Shown here: piece after piece, positions 17,076 through 25,627 of the stretch
Layout of the letters: every line of letters begins with the position of its first letter
How positions within the stretch are numbered: position 1 is the first letter of the stretch
Assembly: GCF_030397575.1 (NCBI RefSeq)
Contig: NZ_JAPNXS010000017.1
Span: 1 to 47,037 of the forward strand
Source of the DNA: Psychromonas sp. 14N.309.X.WAT.B.A12
GTDB taxonomy: Bacteria > Pseudomonadota > Gammaproteobacteria > Enterobacterales > Psychromonadaceae
DNA: 47,037 nt
Direction of reading: 5' to 3'
The notes under the pieces: model-generated
What the model saw: the letters and a program-made list of their open reading frames with translations, nothing else
Told to the model about the DNA's origin: nothing
The model's database searches: none
Made by a program: the position numbers and the translations under genes

Positions 17076-17679
17076 GATTAAACTCGTTTCCTTAATATTT
17101 TCGTTGCTTATTTTTTCATCTGCAGCCAACAGTAACACGTTACTAATTGTTGGAGATAGCCTAAGCGCCGGGTATAAAATACCAGTTGAAGAAAGCTGGC
17201 CTGTATTATTACCAGAACAGCTCAGCGCGCAAAATCAAAAAATTAATGTAATAAATGCCAGTATTTCTGGCGATACAAGTGGTAATGGTCTCGCACGATT
17301 ACCAGGTCTATTAACAACACATCAACCCGATTATGTATTAGTTGAATTAGGGGCTAATGATGGATTACGTGGATTTTCTCCAACGATTATTAGTAAAAAT
17401 TTAAATGCGATAATTGAAACAATAAAAGCGCAAAATGCTAAACCGATATTAATGCAAATTCGTGTCCCAACAAATTATGGAAAACGTTATGGGCAAGCCT
17501 TTGCAGACATCTACCCAAGGTTAAGTGAACAAACAGACACTCCATTAATGCCATTTTATTTAGAGCAAGTCATCACAAAACCAGAATGGATGCAAAATGA
17601 TGGTTTACATCCTAATGTTAAAGCGCAAAGCTGGATCGCAGAGTTTATTGCGACAGAACTTGGTAAAATAATCAAATAA
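17074..17679 (+). CDS. tesA: Periplasmic acyl-CoA thioesterase I / lysophospholipase L1
   Basis: A 201-aa SGNH hydrolase with an N-terminal signal peptide (KLVSLIFSLLIFSSAANS). Block I GDSLSAGYK carries the catalytic Ser, block II SGDTSGNG the oxyanion Gly, block III GANDG the Asn, and block V DGLHPN the Asp-His pair. E. coli TesA acts in the periplasm on acyl-CoAs, lysophospholipids and esters. Divergence from ybbA is conserved in E. coli and supports the assignment. Confidence 0.95.
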   Translation: MIKLVSLIFSLLIFSSAANSNTLLIVGDSLSAGYKIPVEESWPVLLPEQLSAQNQKINVINASISGDTSGNGLARLPGLLTTHQPDYVLVELGANDGLRGFSPTIISKNLNAIIETIKAQNAKPILMQIRVPTNYGKRYGQAFADIYPRLSEQTDTPLMPFYLEQVITKPEWMQNDGLHPNVKAQSWIAEFIATELGKIIK

Positions 17680-17696
17680 CCTGCAATATAAAATAG

Positions 17697-17731
17697 ATTA
17701 ATACAGTTACTTTTTCGGTAACAGTATTAAT
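17697..17731. repeat. Inverted repeat downstream of tesA
   Basis: ATTAATAC-A-GTTAC, loop TTTTTCG, GTAAC-A-GTATTAAT: a 13-bp stem with one A-A mismatch, 18 nt after the tesA stop. There is no T-tract, so it could be an mRNA-stabilising hairpin or a protein-binding palindrome. The rest of the 17732-17895 spacer shows nothing clear. Confidence 0.6.
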
Positions 17732-17895
17732 CGACCGTCCTACTATCTGAATAATTTCACTTTAAAGTGAATGAAAATAAAATAACTAGCCTACAAAAGA
17801 TTTTAGATTTAATATCAAAAACTTAATCTAGTCAAAAATACACAAAAAAATAATATAACCAATAGATACGACACTCACCTTCGCGGGGATCAAGG

Positions 17896-18771
17896 ATGAT
17901 TAAAAATCAAAAAACAGCGACTCTTTTTGCTCTATTAGCTGTGCTTATGTGGTCTACCGTTGCTACTGCATTTAAAGTCACACTTATCTATTTTAGTGCC
18001 TTACAAATGCTGTCAGTGGCAAGTTTAGTGAGTAGCTTAGTATTATTAATTATTTGCTACCAACAAGGTAAAATTAACTTATTAAAAGAGAGTTTTTTAA
18101 AAGCCCCATACTTTTACCTACTGATGGGCGCAATCAATCCATTTTTATATTACTCCCTATTGTTTCAAGCCTATGACCTACTACCTGCACAACAAGCGCA
18201 ATCACTCAATTACACTTGGGCCATTACTTTATCCCTATTAGCGGTACCAGTGTTAGGGCAAAAATTGCGTAGGAATGACATAATAGCGATTACTTTGGGG
18301 TATCTGGGTGCATTAATTATTGCTACTAAGGGCGACTTATTAACTCTCGATTTTGTAAGCCCTTTAGGTGTTGGCTTAGCTTTATTAAGTACTATTTTAT
18401 GGGCTTGCTATTGGATATTTAATAGCAAGAATGATGCAGATCCTATCGCCTCTTTGTCACTATGCTTCCTGTGTAGTTTGCCGATGATCTTAGTCTCTGT
18501 CATTATATTTGACGACATAACCATGACTTCTTGGCAAGGTTGGTTAGGTGCGACCTACATTGGATTATTTGAAATGGGCTTAGCTTTTGTAGCTTGGCTA
18601 ACAGCACTTAAATATGCGGAAAGTACCAGTAAGATCAGTAATCTTATTTTTATCTCGCCTTTTGTTTCTCTATTATTACTCAACTTTATTATTGGAGAGA
18701 CTATCTATCCGGCAACGATTATCGGACTCATATTAATTATTGTTGGTTTATTTATTCAGAAAAAAAATTAA
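17896..18771 (+). CDS. DMT superfamily (EamA) permease
   Basis: A 291-aa inner-membrane protein with ten hydrophobic helices in two five-helix EamA repeats. The first repeat begins TLFALLAVLMWSTVATAFK and ends near DIIAITLGYLGALIIATKG. The second starts at GVGLALLSTILWACYWIFNS and ends at TIIGLILIIVGLFIQ. GGGGA lies 8 nt upstream of the ATG. Such proteins export or import small metabolites such as amino acids and nucleotide-sugar derivatives; no substrate can be deduced. It is monocistronic with a terminator downstream. Confidence 0.88.
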   Translation: MIKNQKTATLFALLAVLMWSTVATAFKVTLIYFSALQMLSVASLVSSLVLLIICYQQGKINLLKESFLKAPYFYLLMGAINPFLYYSLLFQAYDLLPAQQAQSLNYTWAITLSLLAVPVLGQKLRRNDIIAITLGYLGALIIATKGDLLTLDFVSPLGVGLALLSTILWACYWIFNSKNDADPIASLSLCFLCSLPMILVSVIIFDDITMTSWQGWLGATYIGLFEMGLAFVAWLTALKYAESTSKISNLIFISPFVSLLLLNFIIGETIYPATIIGLILIIVGLFIQKKN

Positions 18772-18832
18772 TGTCACAGATAATAGAAAAGTCGACAATC
18801 CCCATTACAAATATTTTTAGTATTTGTAAAAC

Positions 18833-18867
18833 AAAAAAGCACTGACCTTAATGATCAGTGCTTTTTC
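18833..18867. terminator. Bidirectional terminator between permease and PEP-CTERM genes
   Basis: AGCACTGA (18838-18845) pairs with TCAGTGCT (18855-18862), flanked by an A-run and a T-run. It serves convergent genes. Confidence 0.88.
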
Positions 18868-18887
18868 AATAAAGTAAACTTGTCTAG

Positions 18888-19586
18888 TTAAGACTGTTTT
18901 TTAGCTTTACGGGCTAATGATAATCCTACTAACGCTAATCCGAAAATAGCAATAGTTGAAGGAGCGGGTACGTTAACTACTAATGAAGCGTTATTAAAAC
19001 CAGCACCTTGATAAACTGTTGAATCTGCAAATAATACAAAGCCGTAATTATCCGACACACCATTTATCCAATCTTGAATCGTGCTTGTTACATCTAACGT
19101 ATAAGTATCAAATGACGCTGTTTTAACGTTATTAACCACTGTTGTTTGGTTAGTTGATAAGTCAGCCCATTCGTATAATGGTAAAGAGCCTGCAGTATCA
19201 GTCCAAGCACTTTCTACTTCACCTAACAATACACCCATTGCGTTTTTATTATTGACAGTAGAAACAAAATCGATGCTGAATACAGCAGAAAAGGCATTAT
19301 TATTAACATCGCTTGCCGTTAGGTAACTTAAGTCAAAGTCAAAAAAAGTAGCAATACGTAATGATTCTTGAGAGGTATTTTTACGCTCACGTACAATTAA
19401 CTCAGAACTGCTTAAAGACCCGCTGTTAACTGTACCTACCGAATTCTCATCGCCATCAGCAGAAACACTCACAATAGTATCTGGTGAAGAACTAATAACA
19501 GTTGCTTGTGTAATTGGTGAGATAAATGCAGACATTAAGCATAAGCCTGCTGAAATAGTTGTTAACAGTTTCTTTGAATTGATCAT
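18888..19586 (-). CDS. Secreted PEP-CTERM sorting-domain protein
   Basis: A 232-aa exported protein. Residues 1-28 form a signal peptide (LLTTISAGLCLMSAFISPITQA). The end, VPAPSTIAIFGLALVGLSL followed by ARKAKKQS, has the PEP-CTERM layout: a P-x-P-type motif, one TM helix and a basic cluster, recognised by exosortase. The middle is beta-rich and Ser/Thr/Asn-rich and resembles DNRLRE/carbohydrate-binding-type adhesive modules (YTLDVTSTIQDWINGVSDNYGFVLFA), but I do not assign a family firmly. AAGGA precedes the ATG. Such proteins are usually tied to exopolysaccharide or biofilm matrix. No exosortase or polysaccharide genes are in the window. Confidence 0.8.
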   Translation of the reverse strand: MINSKKLLTTISAGLCLMSAFISPITQATVISSSPDTIVSVSADGDENSVGTVNSGSLSSSELIVRERKNTSQESLRIATFFDFDLSYLTASDVNNNAFSAVFSIDFVSTVNNKNAMGVLLGEVESAWTDTAGSLPLYEWADLSTNQTTVVNNVKTASFDTYTLDVTSTIQDWINGVSDNYGFVLFADSTVYQGAGFNNASLVVNVPAPSTIAIFGLALVGLSLARKAKKQS

Positions 19587-20186
19587 AAATTATTCCTTTT
19601 GCTACTTACCTAACCTAACCAATATTGGTTTCACTTAGGCTAATCCATTAATATTTATTTAATGACTAAACAAAGCACAATCTATGCCAAAATTAATACC
19701 TCTTTAGTTTCAATTAGATACAAAAAAAGAAATAAGTACCTATAAATGGATGTAAAAAAAACCGACAATTATCCCTTTATAAATAATAAATTACCTAATT
19801 AATCTTACAATAGAAAACAATAATTACTTTAATGCACAGATCAAAGCTCAACTAGCCAAGGGTGAGGTAATACCAGTTACATTAATGAGCTTATCTATTT
19901 TACTTGTTAAAATACTTATTTCTTTATTGTAATTTTAGTAGATAGAACAACTATTAAAGAATGAATATTTTTATTCTCCGATAGATTATTAACGAAGTTA
20001 TTTTTCTGAGAAAATTTAGATCACATTATTTAATGTTACGGGTATAAATTGAATTGAACGTATATTTCAAATAAAAATACTGCTAGCTGCTAATGGTGTT
20101 CAAAGTAAATGCAAGTAAATAATTTTTGAAGTAATAAGGGACTAGGAGGAAAACAAGTTTAGCACTATTTAACTCAAATTTTAGGC
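19587..20186. other. Long AT-rich intergenic region
   Basis: About 600 bp between the PEP-CTERM gene and the tRNA terminator. No frame of note, no tRNA and no clear hairpin were seen. It presumably holds the PEP-CTERM promoter near 19600-19700. An AGGAGG at about 20145 has no start codon at a usable distance. Confidence 0.4.
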
Positions 20187-20213
20187 ATAAAAAAACCAGC
20201 CTATAGCTGGTTT
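20187..20213 (-). terminator. Terminator of the Gly-Cys-Leu tRNA operon
   Basis: On the minus strand ACCAGC, a 5-nt loop, GCTGGT, then a T-run, 12 nt after the tRNA-Leu CCA end. Confidence 0.9.
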
Positions 20214-20224
20214 ATTTATAGAAT

Positions 20225-20310
20225 TGGTGCCCGGAGCCAGACTTGAACTGGCACGCCTATTAAGCGACGGATTTTAAATCCGTTGTGTCTACCGATTTCA
20301 CCACCCGGGC
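20225..20310 (-). tRNA. leuZ: tRNA-Leu (TAA)
   Basis: 86 nt with encoded CCA. Acceptor GCCCGGG, class II variable arm, TTCAAGT T-loop, and anticodon loop TTTAAAA with TAA. Third of the Gly-Cys-Leu set, as in E. coli glyW-cysT-leuZ. Confidence 0.96.
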
Positions 20311-20321
20311 AAATTCTATAA

Positions 20322-20395
20322 TGGAGGCGGAACCCGGAGTCGAACCGAGGTGGATGGATTTGCAATCCACTGCATGGCCACTCTGCCATTCCGCC
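20322..20395 (-). tRNA. cysT: tRNA-Cys (GCA)
   Basis: 74 nt with encoded CCA. Acceptor GGCGGAA pairs with TTCCGCC, and the anticodon loop ATTGCAAA contains GCA. Confidence 0.96.
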
Positions 20396-20403
20396 AAAAC
20401 ATT

Positions 20404-20479
20404 TGGAGCGGTACACGAGACTCGAACTCGTGACCCCAACCTTGGCAAGGTTGTGCTCTACCAACTGAGCTAGTACCGC
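20404..20479 (-). tRNA. glyW: tRNA-Gly (GCC)
   Basis: 76 nt with encoded CCA. Acceptor GCGGTAC, D-loop AGTTGGTAGAGC, anticodon loop CTTGCCAAG with GCC. First of the operon, downstream of pgsA. Confidence 0.96.
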
Positions 20480-20536
20480 ATCACTATGCTTATCTCAAGA
20501 AGAAGCAGTAACTGTTTCCCCTCTCGATGTGTGCGC

Positions 20537-20564
20537 ATTCTAATGATTCTTCACAATGAGTCAA
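20537..20564 (-). promoter_or_regulatory. Promoter of the Gly-Cys-Leu tRNA operon
   Basis: On the minus strand -35 TTGACT (20559-20564), 16-nt spacer, -10 TAGAAT (20537-20542), then a GCGCAC discriminator of the kind found at stringently controlled stable-RNA promoters. This lets the tRNAs be made apart from pgsA. Confidence 0.85.
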
Positions 20565-20594
20565 TACTATTTATCGACTTTTTTACTTCTTTTA

Positions 20595-20630
20595 CTCTGT
20601 TCGCCGCTTTTTTAGCCTAAGCGGCGAGAT
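20595..20630. repeat. Hairpin after pgsA
   Basis: An 8-bp stem CGCCGCTT/AAGCGGCG with an 8-nt loop lies just after the pgsA stop on the minus strand. There is no T-run after it on that strand, so it may protect the 3' end rather than terminate. Confidence 0.55.
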
Positions 20631-20650
20631 ATTCATCAATATAAGTGAAA

Positions 20651-21214
20651 TTAATCACCTTTTACTTCATTACCTTTTTTTAGTAATGGCCAAGCTGCTT
20701 TTAAATAAACGATCATAGACCAAAGAGTTAATGCTGTTGCAATATACAAGAATGCAAAACCAGCCCACTCCATTGCCACAGAGTATTGCCATATTAATAA
20801 AAATAACGCTAACATTTGTGATGCGGTTTTCACTTTACCAATCCAAGAAACGGCAACAATGCCTCGTTCCCCTAATTCAGCCATCCACTCACGCAGAGCA
20901 GAAATAATAATTTCTCGACAAATCATCACCATCGCGGGGATAGTGATCCAAATAACAGCGTAATGCTCAACAATCATCACCAATGCAACGGCAACCATTA
21001 TTTTATCGGCAACGGGATCTAAAAAGGCACCAAACGGTGTTTGTTGATTTAAACGACGTGCCAAATAGCCATCGAGCCAATCTGTGACACCTGCTAACCA
21101 AAATACAAATGCAGCGGCAGCAGCTGCCCATACACTTGGAAGATAGTAAATAATGACAAAAACTGGGATTAATAAAATTCGAAAAGAGGTTAGTATATTT
21201 GGTATGTTAAGCAT
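20651..21214 (-). CDS. pgsA: CDP-diacylglycerol-glycerol-3-phosphate 3-phosphatidyltransferase
   Basis: This inner-membrane enzyme makes phosphatidylglycerophosphate, the committed step to phosphatidylglycerol and cardiolipin. The length is 187 aa (E. coli 182). The CDP-alcohol phosphotransferase motif DG-x2-AR-x8-G-x3-D-x3-D is intact in [19 protein letters not shown]. Four to five TM helices are visible. AAGGA precedes the ATG. Its place between uvrC and the Gly-Cys-Leu tRNAs matches E. coli. Confidence 0.97.
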   Translation of the reverse strand: MLNIPNILTSFRILLIPVFVIIYYLPSVWAAAAAAFVFWLAGVTDWLDGYLARRLNQQTPFGAFLDPVADKIMVAVALVMIVEHYAVIWITIPAMVMICREIIISALREWMAELGERGIVAVSWIGKVKTASQMLALFLLIWQYSVAMEWAGFAFLYIATALTLWSMIVYLKAAWPLLKKGNEVKGD

Positions 21215-21380
21215 TGATATATCCTTTAGGCTATGCCTGCTTATTTTGGCACTTTATGCTTAGCTTTTGCAAATGCTTAACTCATAAAATAAGTAATAAA
21301 ATGAACTCACTACTTGTTATGAGAAATATAATTTATATTTTATTAGCCGATGATTATTTAAAACCAGCTTTTAAATATGA

Positions 21381-23213
21381 TTAATGATGTAAAGCTTCAT
21401 GAATAGTTTCAGCTAAACTTTTACTAATACCGTTTAATTTACATAATTCATCAATACTCGCCGACTTCACACCTTGTAAGCCCCCAAAGTGGTTTAGCAA
21501 CATTTGCCGGCGTTTCGCGCCAACGCCAGCAATCCCTTCTAACGTACTCGTACGTCTAACTTTATCTCGCTGCTGTCTATGTCCCATAATCGCAAAGCGA
21601 TGTGACTCATCACGAATTTGTTGAATAAGGTGTAATGCCGGAGAGTCACTTTCAACTTCTAATATTTCATGACTATCAGCAAGTATTAATGTTTCTTCAC
21701 CTGCTTTACGGGCAACGCCTTTGGCAATACCAATAAGTAATGGGTACTTCTCAGGAAAATTATGCTCTAAAGAGCTAATAATAGTCTCTGCCTGGCTTAA
21801 CTGCCCTAACCCGCCATCGATAAAAATGATATCAGGAGTGGTTTCTGCAGTTTGCACGTCTTTAAATCGGCGAGCTAAAACTTGTCCCATTGCAGCATAA
21901 TCATCGCCGGGTGTGATACCGGTGATATTAAAGCGACGGTAATCAGATTTTTTGGCGCCTTCTCGATTAAACACAACACAAGACGCTACGGTTTTTTCGC
22001 CCATCATATGAGAGATGTCATAACACTCCATACGTTGAATAGGAGAAGTTAACTCTAGCTTTTCTTCTAGGAGGTTATAACGTTGTAGAATCGACTTCTG
22101 TTGGCTTAAATGCGTACTTAACGCGACTGTAGCATTGGTTTTAGCTAACTTAGTAAAGCGTAAACGCTCACCACGCATTACTATTTTTAATTTAGTTTTA
22201 TAACCACTGTGCTCCGAAAATAATTCTTCGAATATTTCACGGTCTGCAAAGTCATCGGTTAACAGTATTTCTCGTGGTATTGCTCGGCCATTTTGGCCCG
22301 ATAAATAGAATTGGCTTAAAAAGCTACTTAACACCTCTTCTTGAGTCGAGTTTTTAGGTACCTTAGGAAAGTAATTACGACTGCCTAACACTCGACCTTG
22401 TCGAATAAACAACATGTGAATACTGGCGACACCATGTTGATAAGCAAAACCTAATACATCTAGCTGCTCTACCTCACCACTCACCCATTGTTGTTCTTGT
22501 ACTTTTTTCAAGGATTGAATTTGATCTCGCCTTACCGCGGCTTTTTCAAACTCTAGACTTACACTAGCATCTTCCATCTCGGTTACTAGTTGCTCAATAA
22601 CACCTTGGCTTTTACCTTGCAAAAATGCCGTCGCCAACTCAACTTGGTGTGTATATTCCTGTTCAGGCATTGCATTAACACAAGGCCCTAAACAACGTTT
22701 TAGTTGGTACTGCAAACAAGGTCGAGAACGATTTTTATAATAACTATCTTCACATTGACGGATAGGAAATAATTTCTGCATTAAATGCAAGCTTTCACGA
22801 ACTGCACCGCCACTTGGATAAGGGCCAAAATAGGTGCCTTTACGTTTTTTGTTTTGTGAGCGAACTAAGGTCAACTGCGGGTGCTTATGGTCACTTAAGA
22901 ATAGATAAGGATAAGATTTATCATCGCGCAGTAAAACATTGTATTTAGGCTTGTGTTGCTTGATGAAGTTGTGTTCAAGAATCAAAGCTTCGGTTTCTGT
23001 ATGCGTAATCGTCACTTCGATACGTACAATATGACTAACTAAAGCTAGGGTTTTAGGATGCTTTTGAGTCAGGCTAAAATAACTGCTCAGACGTTTTTTA
23101 AGGTTTTTAGCTTTCCCGATATAGATAATTTCATCTTTATCGTCAAACATCCGATATACACCAGGTTCGGTGGTCACGGTTTTTAGAAAAGCGTCTGAAT
23201 CGAATTTAGTCAT
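21381..23213 (-). CDS. uvrC: UvrABC system protein C
   Basis: This nucleotide-excision-repair nuclease cuts on both sides of the lesion after UvrB loading. It has about 610 aa, as in E. coli. The GIY-YIG domain at the N-terminus (PGVYRMFDDKDEIIYIGKAK) makes the 3' cut. A UVR motif lies around 205-240, followed by the RNase H-like domain (CYDISHMMGEKTVASCVVF; FIDGGLGQLS) for the 5' cut and a C-terminal double helix-hairpin-helix (LEGIAGVGAKRR...LNGISKSLAETI). I set the start at MTKFDSDAF by family alignment; a GTG 12 nt upstream is in frame. It lies 70 nt downstream of uvrY, with a hairpin between them. Confidence 0.97.
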   Translation of the reverse strand: MTKFDSDAFLKTVTTEPGVYRMFDDKDEIIYIGKAKNLKKRLSSYFSLTQKHPKTLALVSHIVRIEVTITHTETEALILEHNFIKQHKPKYNVLLRDDKSYPYLFLSDHKHPQLTLVRSQNKKRKGTYFGPYPSGGAVRESLHLMQKLFPIRQCEDSYYKNRSRPCLQYQLKRCLGPCVNAMPEQEYTHQVELATAFLQGKSQGVIEQLVTEMEDASVSLEFEKAAVRRDQIQSLKKVQEQQWVSGEVEQLDVLGFAYQHGVASIHMLFIRQGRVLGSRNYFPKVPKNSTQEEVLSSFLSQFYLSGQNGRAIPREILLTDDFADREIFEELFSEHSGYKTKLKIVMRGERLRFTKLAKTNATVALSTHLSQQKSILQRYNLLEEKLELTSPIQRMECYDISHMMGEKTVASCVVFNREGAKKSDYRRFNITGITPGDDYAAMGQVLARRFKDVQTAETTPDIIFIDGGLGQLSQAETIISSLEHNFPEKYPLLIGIAKGVARKAGEETLILADSHEILEVESDSPALHLIQQIRDESHRFAIMGHRQQRDKVRRTSTLEGIAGVGAKRRQMLLNHFGGLQGVKSASIDELCKLNGISKSLAETIHEALHH

Positions 23214-23233
23214 AAGTGAGATCACTGCATATA

Positions 23234-23262
23234 ATAAAAAGGCATCTAAATAGATGCCTAAT
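23234..23262 (-). terminator. Hairpin terminator/attenuator between uvrY and uvrC
   Basis: GGCATCTA (23241-23248) pairs with TAGATGCC (23251-23258), followed on the minus strand by TTTTTATT. It would lower read-through from uvrY into uvrC. Confidence 0.75.
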
Positions 23263-23284
23263 ATATCATTTCAAAATGGAAAGT

Positions 23285-23929
23285 TTAAAGCGTATCAGCA
23301 TCTAACATGCCGTAACGGATGGCAAGATGTGTTAATTCAACATCTCCCTGAACCCCTAATTTATCAAATAAACGGTAACGGTAGCTGTTAACCGTTTTAG
23401 AGCTTAAGCTAAGTTGATCAGATATATCGACAACACGCTGCCCTTTGGTGATCATAATCATGATCTGTAACTCACGTTCCGATAAAACACGGAATGGATC
23501 TTCGTTACTTGGTGCCAGTTGTGATAACGCCATCTGTTGGGCAATTTCAGGCGTTAAATAACGCTGACCTGAATTGACTGCACGGATTGCATTTAACACT
23601 TCTTCTGGGCAAGCAGCTTTGCTGAGATAACCAGCAGCACCTGCTTGCATTACTTTTGTTGGAAATGGATTTTCAGTATGCATGGTTAACATAATGATTT
23701 TAATATCTTCGTTGATACGTAAAATCTTATTCATTGCATCCAATCCACCGATACCAGGCATATTAATATCCATTAAAATTACGTCTGGTTCATTACTACG
23801 GCACCACTTTACAGCTTCTTCTCCGCTTTCAGCTTCGCCAATTACTTTCATGCCTCGAACATCATCAATGATACGGCTTATCCCTGTACGTACTAATTCA
23901 TGGTCATCGACCAGCAGGATATTTATCAC
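23285..23929 (-). CDS. uvrY: Response regulator UvrY/GacA
   Basis: A 214-aa NarL/FixJ-type regulator. The receiver has the acidic pair DD (8-9), phosphoacceptor D54 (ILMDINMPG), T and K near LTMHTENP and YLSKAA; the C-terminal LuxR-type HTH begins at LSERELQIMIMITKGQ. It starts with GTG preceded by GGAGAAG. GacA/UvrY, driven by BarA/GacS, activates the CsrA-antagonising small RNAs and so controls carbon use, biofilm and motility. No sensor kinase or Csr RNA gene is seen here, which is normal since they lie elsewhere. Confidence 0.96.
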   Translation of the reverse strand: MINILLVDDHELVRTGISRIIDDVRGMKVIGEAESGEEAVKWCRSNEPDVILMDINMPGIGGLDAMNKILRINEDIKIIMLTMHTENPFPTKVMQAGAAGYLSKAACPEEVLNAIRAVNSGQRYLTPEIAQQMALSQLAPSNEDPFRVLSERELQIMIMITKGQRVVDISDQLSLSSKTVNSYRYRLFDKLGVQGDVELTHLAIRYGMLDADTL

Positions 23930-24262
23930 TAAACTTCTCCGTATGAGTAAAATTTAACTCATAAATTAAACAGGTTAATACTAATATGTTTGATACTGCC
24001 ACTTTCTGTTGTTCATGTACTTTGTTAACAAACATAATATCCTGAATAACTTACTAATATTGTTGAGCATCAATTTTGCAACGAGCAACTCTACCTAATT
24101 TTTTATCTCACTTATAGAGCCAGAGTAAACTATTGCCACTCTCTGCTAGTTTTTATGCTTACAATGCATATGAAATGAATAAAAATGCAAATTTAAAGCA
24201 TTTATCTTTCATAATACAATTTAGCTAGCGCGACATCATAGCAAACTATTTCCAATAAAATA
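23930..24262. other. AT-rich intergenic region upstream of uvrY
   Basis: About 330 bp. It should hold the uvrY promoter, but I could not single out a convincing -35/-10 pair. No gene or RNA gene was recognised. Confidence 0.35.
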
Positions 24263-24264
24263 CA

Positions 24265-24297
24265 AAAAAAAAGGTCACTCGAAAGTGACCTTTTTTA
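24265..24297. terminator. dnaJ terminator
   Basis: AAGGTCACT (24271-24279), loop CGAA, AGTGACCTT (24284-24292), with A- and T-runs on both sides. It ends the minus-strand dnaKJ transcript. Confidence 0.92.
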
Positions 24298-24341
24298 AAA
24301 ATACGAAAAATAGTATCGATTACATTCAAATATGACCGATA

Positions 24342-25466
24342 TTATTTACTGATATCGTCAAAAAATGTTTTTAAGCTATTCAAAAAACCTTCTGACTTAG
24401 GTTTATGTTTTTTACTACTGCTTGAACACAGGGAGTTTTCAAACTCTTTTAATAACTCTTTTTGCTTGATAGAAAGTTTCACAGGTGTTTCCACAGTTAC
24501 TTTACACATCAAGTCACCAGTAGAATGACTACGTACCGATTGAACACCTTTATTACGCATACGGAACATACGACCCGTTTGTGTTTCTGCTGGTATTTTT
24601 AATTTTACGCGCCCATCTAAAGTAGGGACTTCGATTTCGCCACCTAATGCAGCTTCTGTAAAGCTAATTGGCACTTCGCAATATAAGTCGTTACCATCAC
24701 GCTCAAATACATCGTGTGGACGTACATTCATTTGCACATATAAATCACCAGCAGGTGCACCGTGCTCTCCAGCTTCACCTTCACCACTTAAGCGGATGCG
24801 GTCGCCCGTATCAACCCCAGCAGGAATCTTAACTGATAATGTTTTACTGCGCTCGTAACGACCTTCACCATGACACTTGTTACATGGATCTGTAATGATT
24901 TTACCTTTACCACGACAGGTTGGACATGTCTGATTAACAGCAAAGAAACCTTGGCGCATTTGTACTTGGCCTTGGCCATGACAAGTACCACAGGTTTTAC
25001 TATCAGTGCCTTTTTTAGCACCCGAACCATTACACTGTTCACAATGCACTAACGTTGGAATTTGGATCTCTTTAGAGATACCTTTAACAGCCTCTTCTAA
25101 AGTCAGCTCCATGTTGTAGCGTAGATCAGAGCCCTGCTGTGCACGTTGGCCACCACCACGACGACCACCGCCAAAGATATCTCCGAATATATCGTCAAAA
25201 CCGCCACCGCCGAAACCACCGCCGCCGCCATGGCCTTGTTGATTAACGCCATCATGACCGTATTGGTCAAATGCTGCTCTTTTTTGAGGATCGCTAAGAA
25301 TTTCGTAAGCTTCTTTTACTTCCTTGAATTTTTCTTCTAGCGCAGTATCACCTTTAGTACGGTCTGGGTGGTACTTCATCGCCAGGCGTTTATAAGCCTT
25401 TTTAATCTCTTTCTCTGTAGCATCTTGGCCGATACCAAGTACTTCATAACAATCACGTTTAGACAT
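24342..25466 (-). CDS. dnaJ: Chaperone protein DnaJ
   Basis: The Hsp40 co-chaperone that stimulates the DnaK ATPase and delivers substrates. At 374 aa it is of normal size. The J domain (1-70) has HPD in YHPDR. A Gly/Phe-rich segment follows ([17 protein letters not shown]), then the zinc domain with all four CxxCxGxG repeats: [32 protein letters not shown]. Then come the two C-terminal substrate domains. The short Cys- and Lys-rich tail ([14 protein letters not shown]) is less usual. It lies downstream of dnaK with a hairpin between. Confidence 0.98.
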   Translation of the reverse strand: MSKRDCYEVLGIGQDATEKEIKKAYKRLAMKYHPDRTKGDTALEEKFKEVKEAYEILSDPQKRAAFDQYGHDGVNQQGHGGGGGFGGGGFDDIFGDIFGGGRRGGGQRAQQGSDLRYNMELTLEEAVKGISKEIQIPTLVHCEQCNGSGAKKGTDSKTCGTCHGQGQVQMRQGFFAVNQTCPTCRGKGKIITDPCNKCHGEGRYERSKTLSVKIPAGVDTGDRIRLSGEGEAGEHGAPAGDLYVQMNVRPHDVFERDGNDLYCEVPISFTEAALGGEIEVPTLDGRVKLKIPAETQTGRMFRMRNKGVQSVRSHSTGDLMCKVTVETPVKLSIKQKELLKEFENSLCSSSSKKHKPKSEGFLNSLKTFFDDISK

Positions 25467-25562
25467 GGTCAGTTCTCAAACCTTTTTTTATACCCAGTTC
25501 AACTCAGATTCCGTTATTGAGGCGCTTCATGTTGTTGAAATTGGTATTGTTCAAAACAAACG

Positions 25563-25592
25563 CGCGGATTATAGATAAATCCATAACCCGCG
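25563..25592 (-). promoter_or_regulatory. Hairpin in the dnaK-dnaJ spacer
   Basis: A 10-bp stem (CGCGGGTTAT with ATAATCCGCG on the minus strand, one G-U) with a 10-nt loop, followed by GTTTGTTTTG. It could be a partial terminator or a processing/stability element that makes dnaJ less abundant than dnaK. Confidence 0.6.
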
Positions 25593-25627
25593 AGCTGATA
25601 CGATACTGCTAATTAGGGGTTACCCAA

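Noticed and set aside
20216-20473. Open frames over 20.2-20.5 kb
   Set aside because: They lie over three tRNA genes and have no protein features.
24788-25052. Val/Lys-rich frames inside dnaJ
   Set aside because: They are out-of-frame readings of the Cys-rich zinc-finger repeats of dnaJ.
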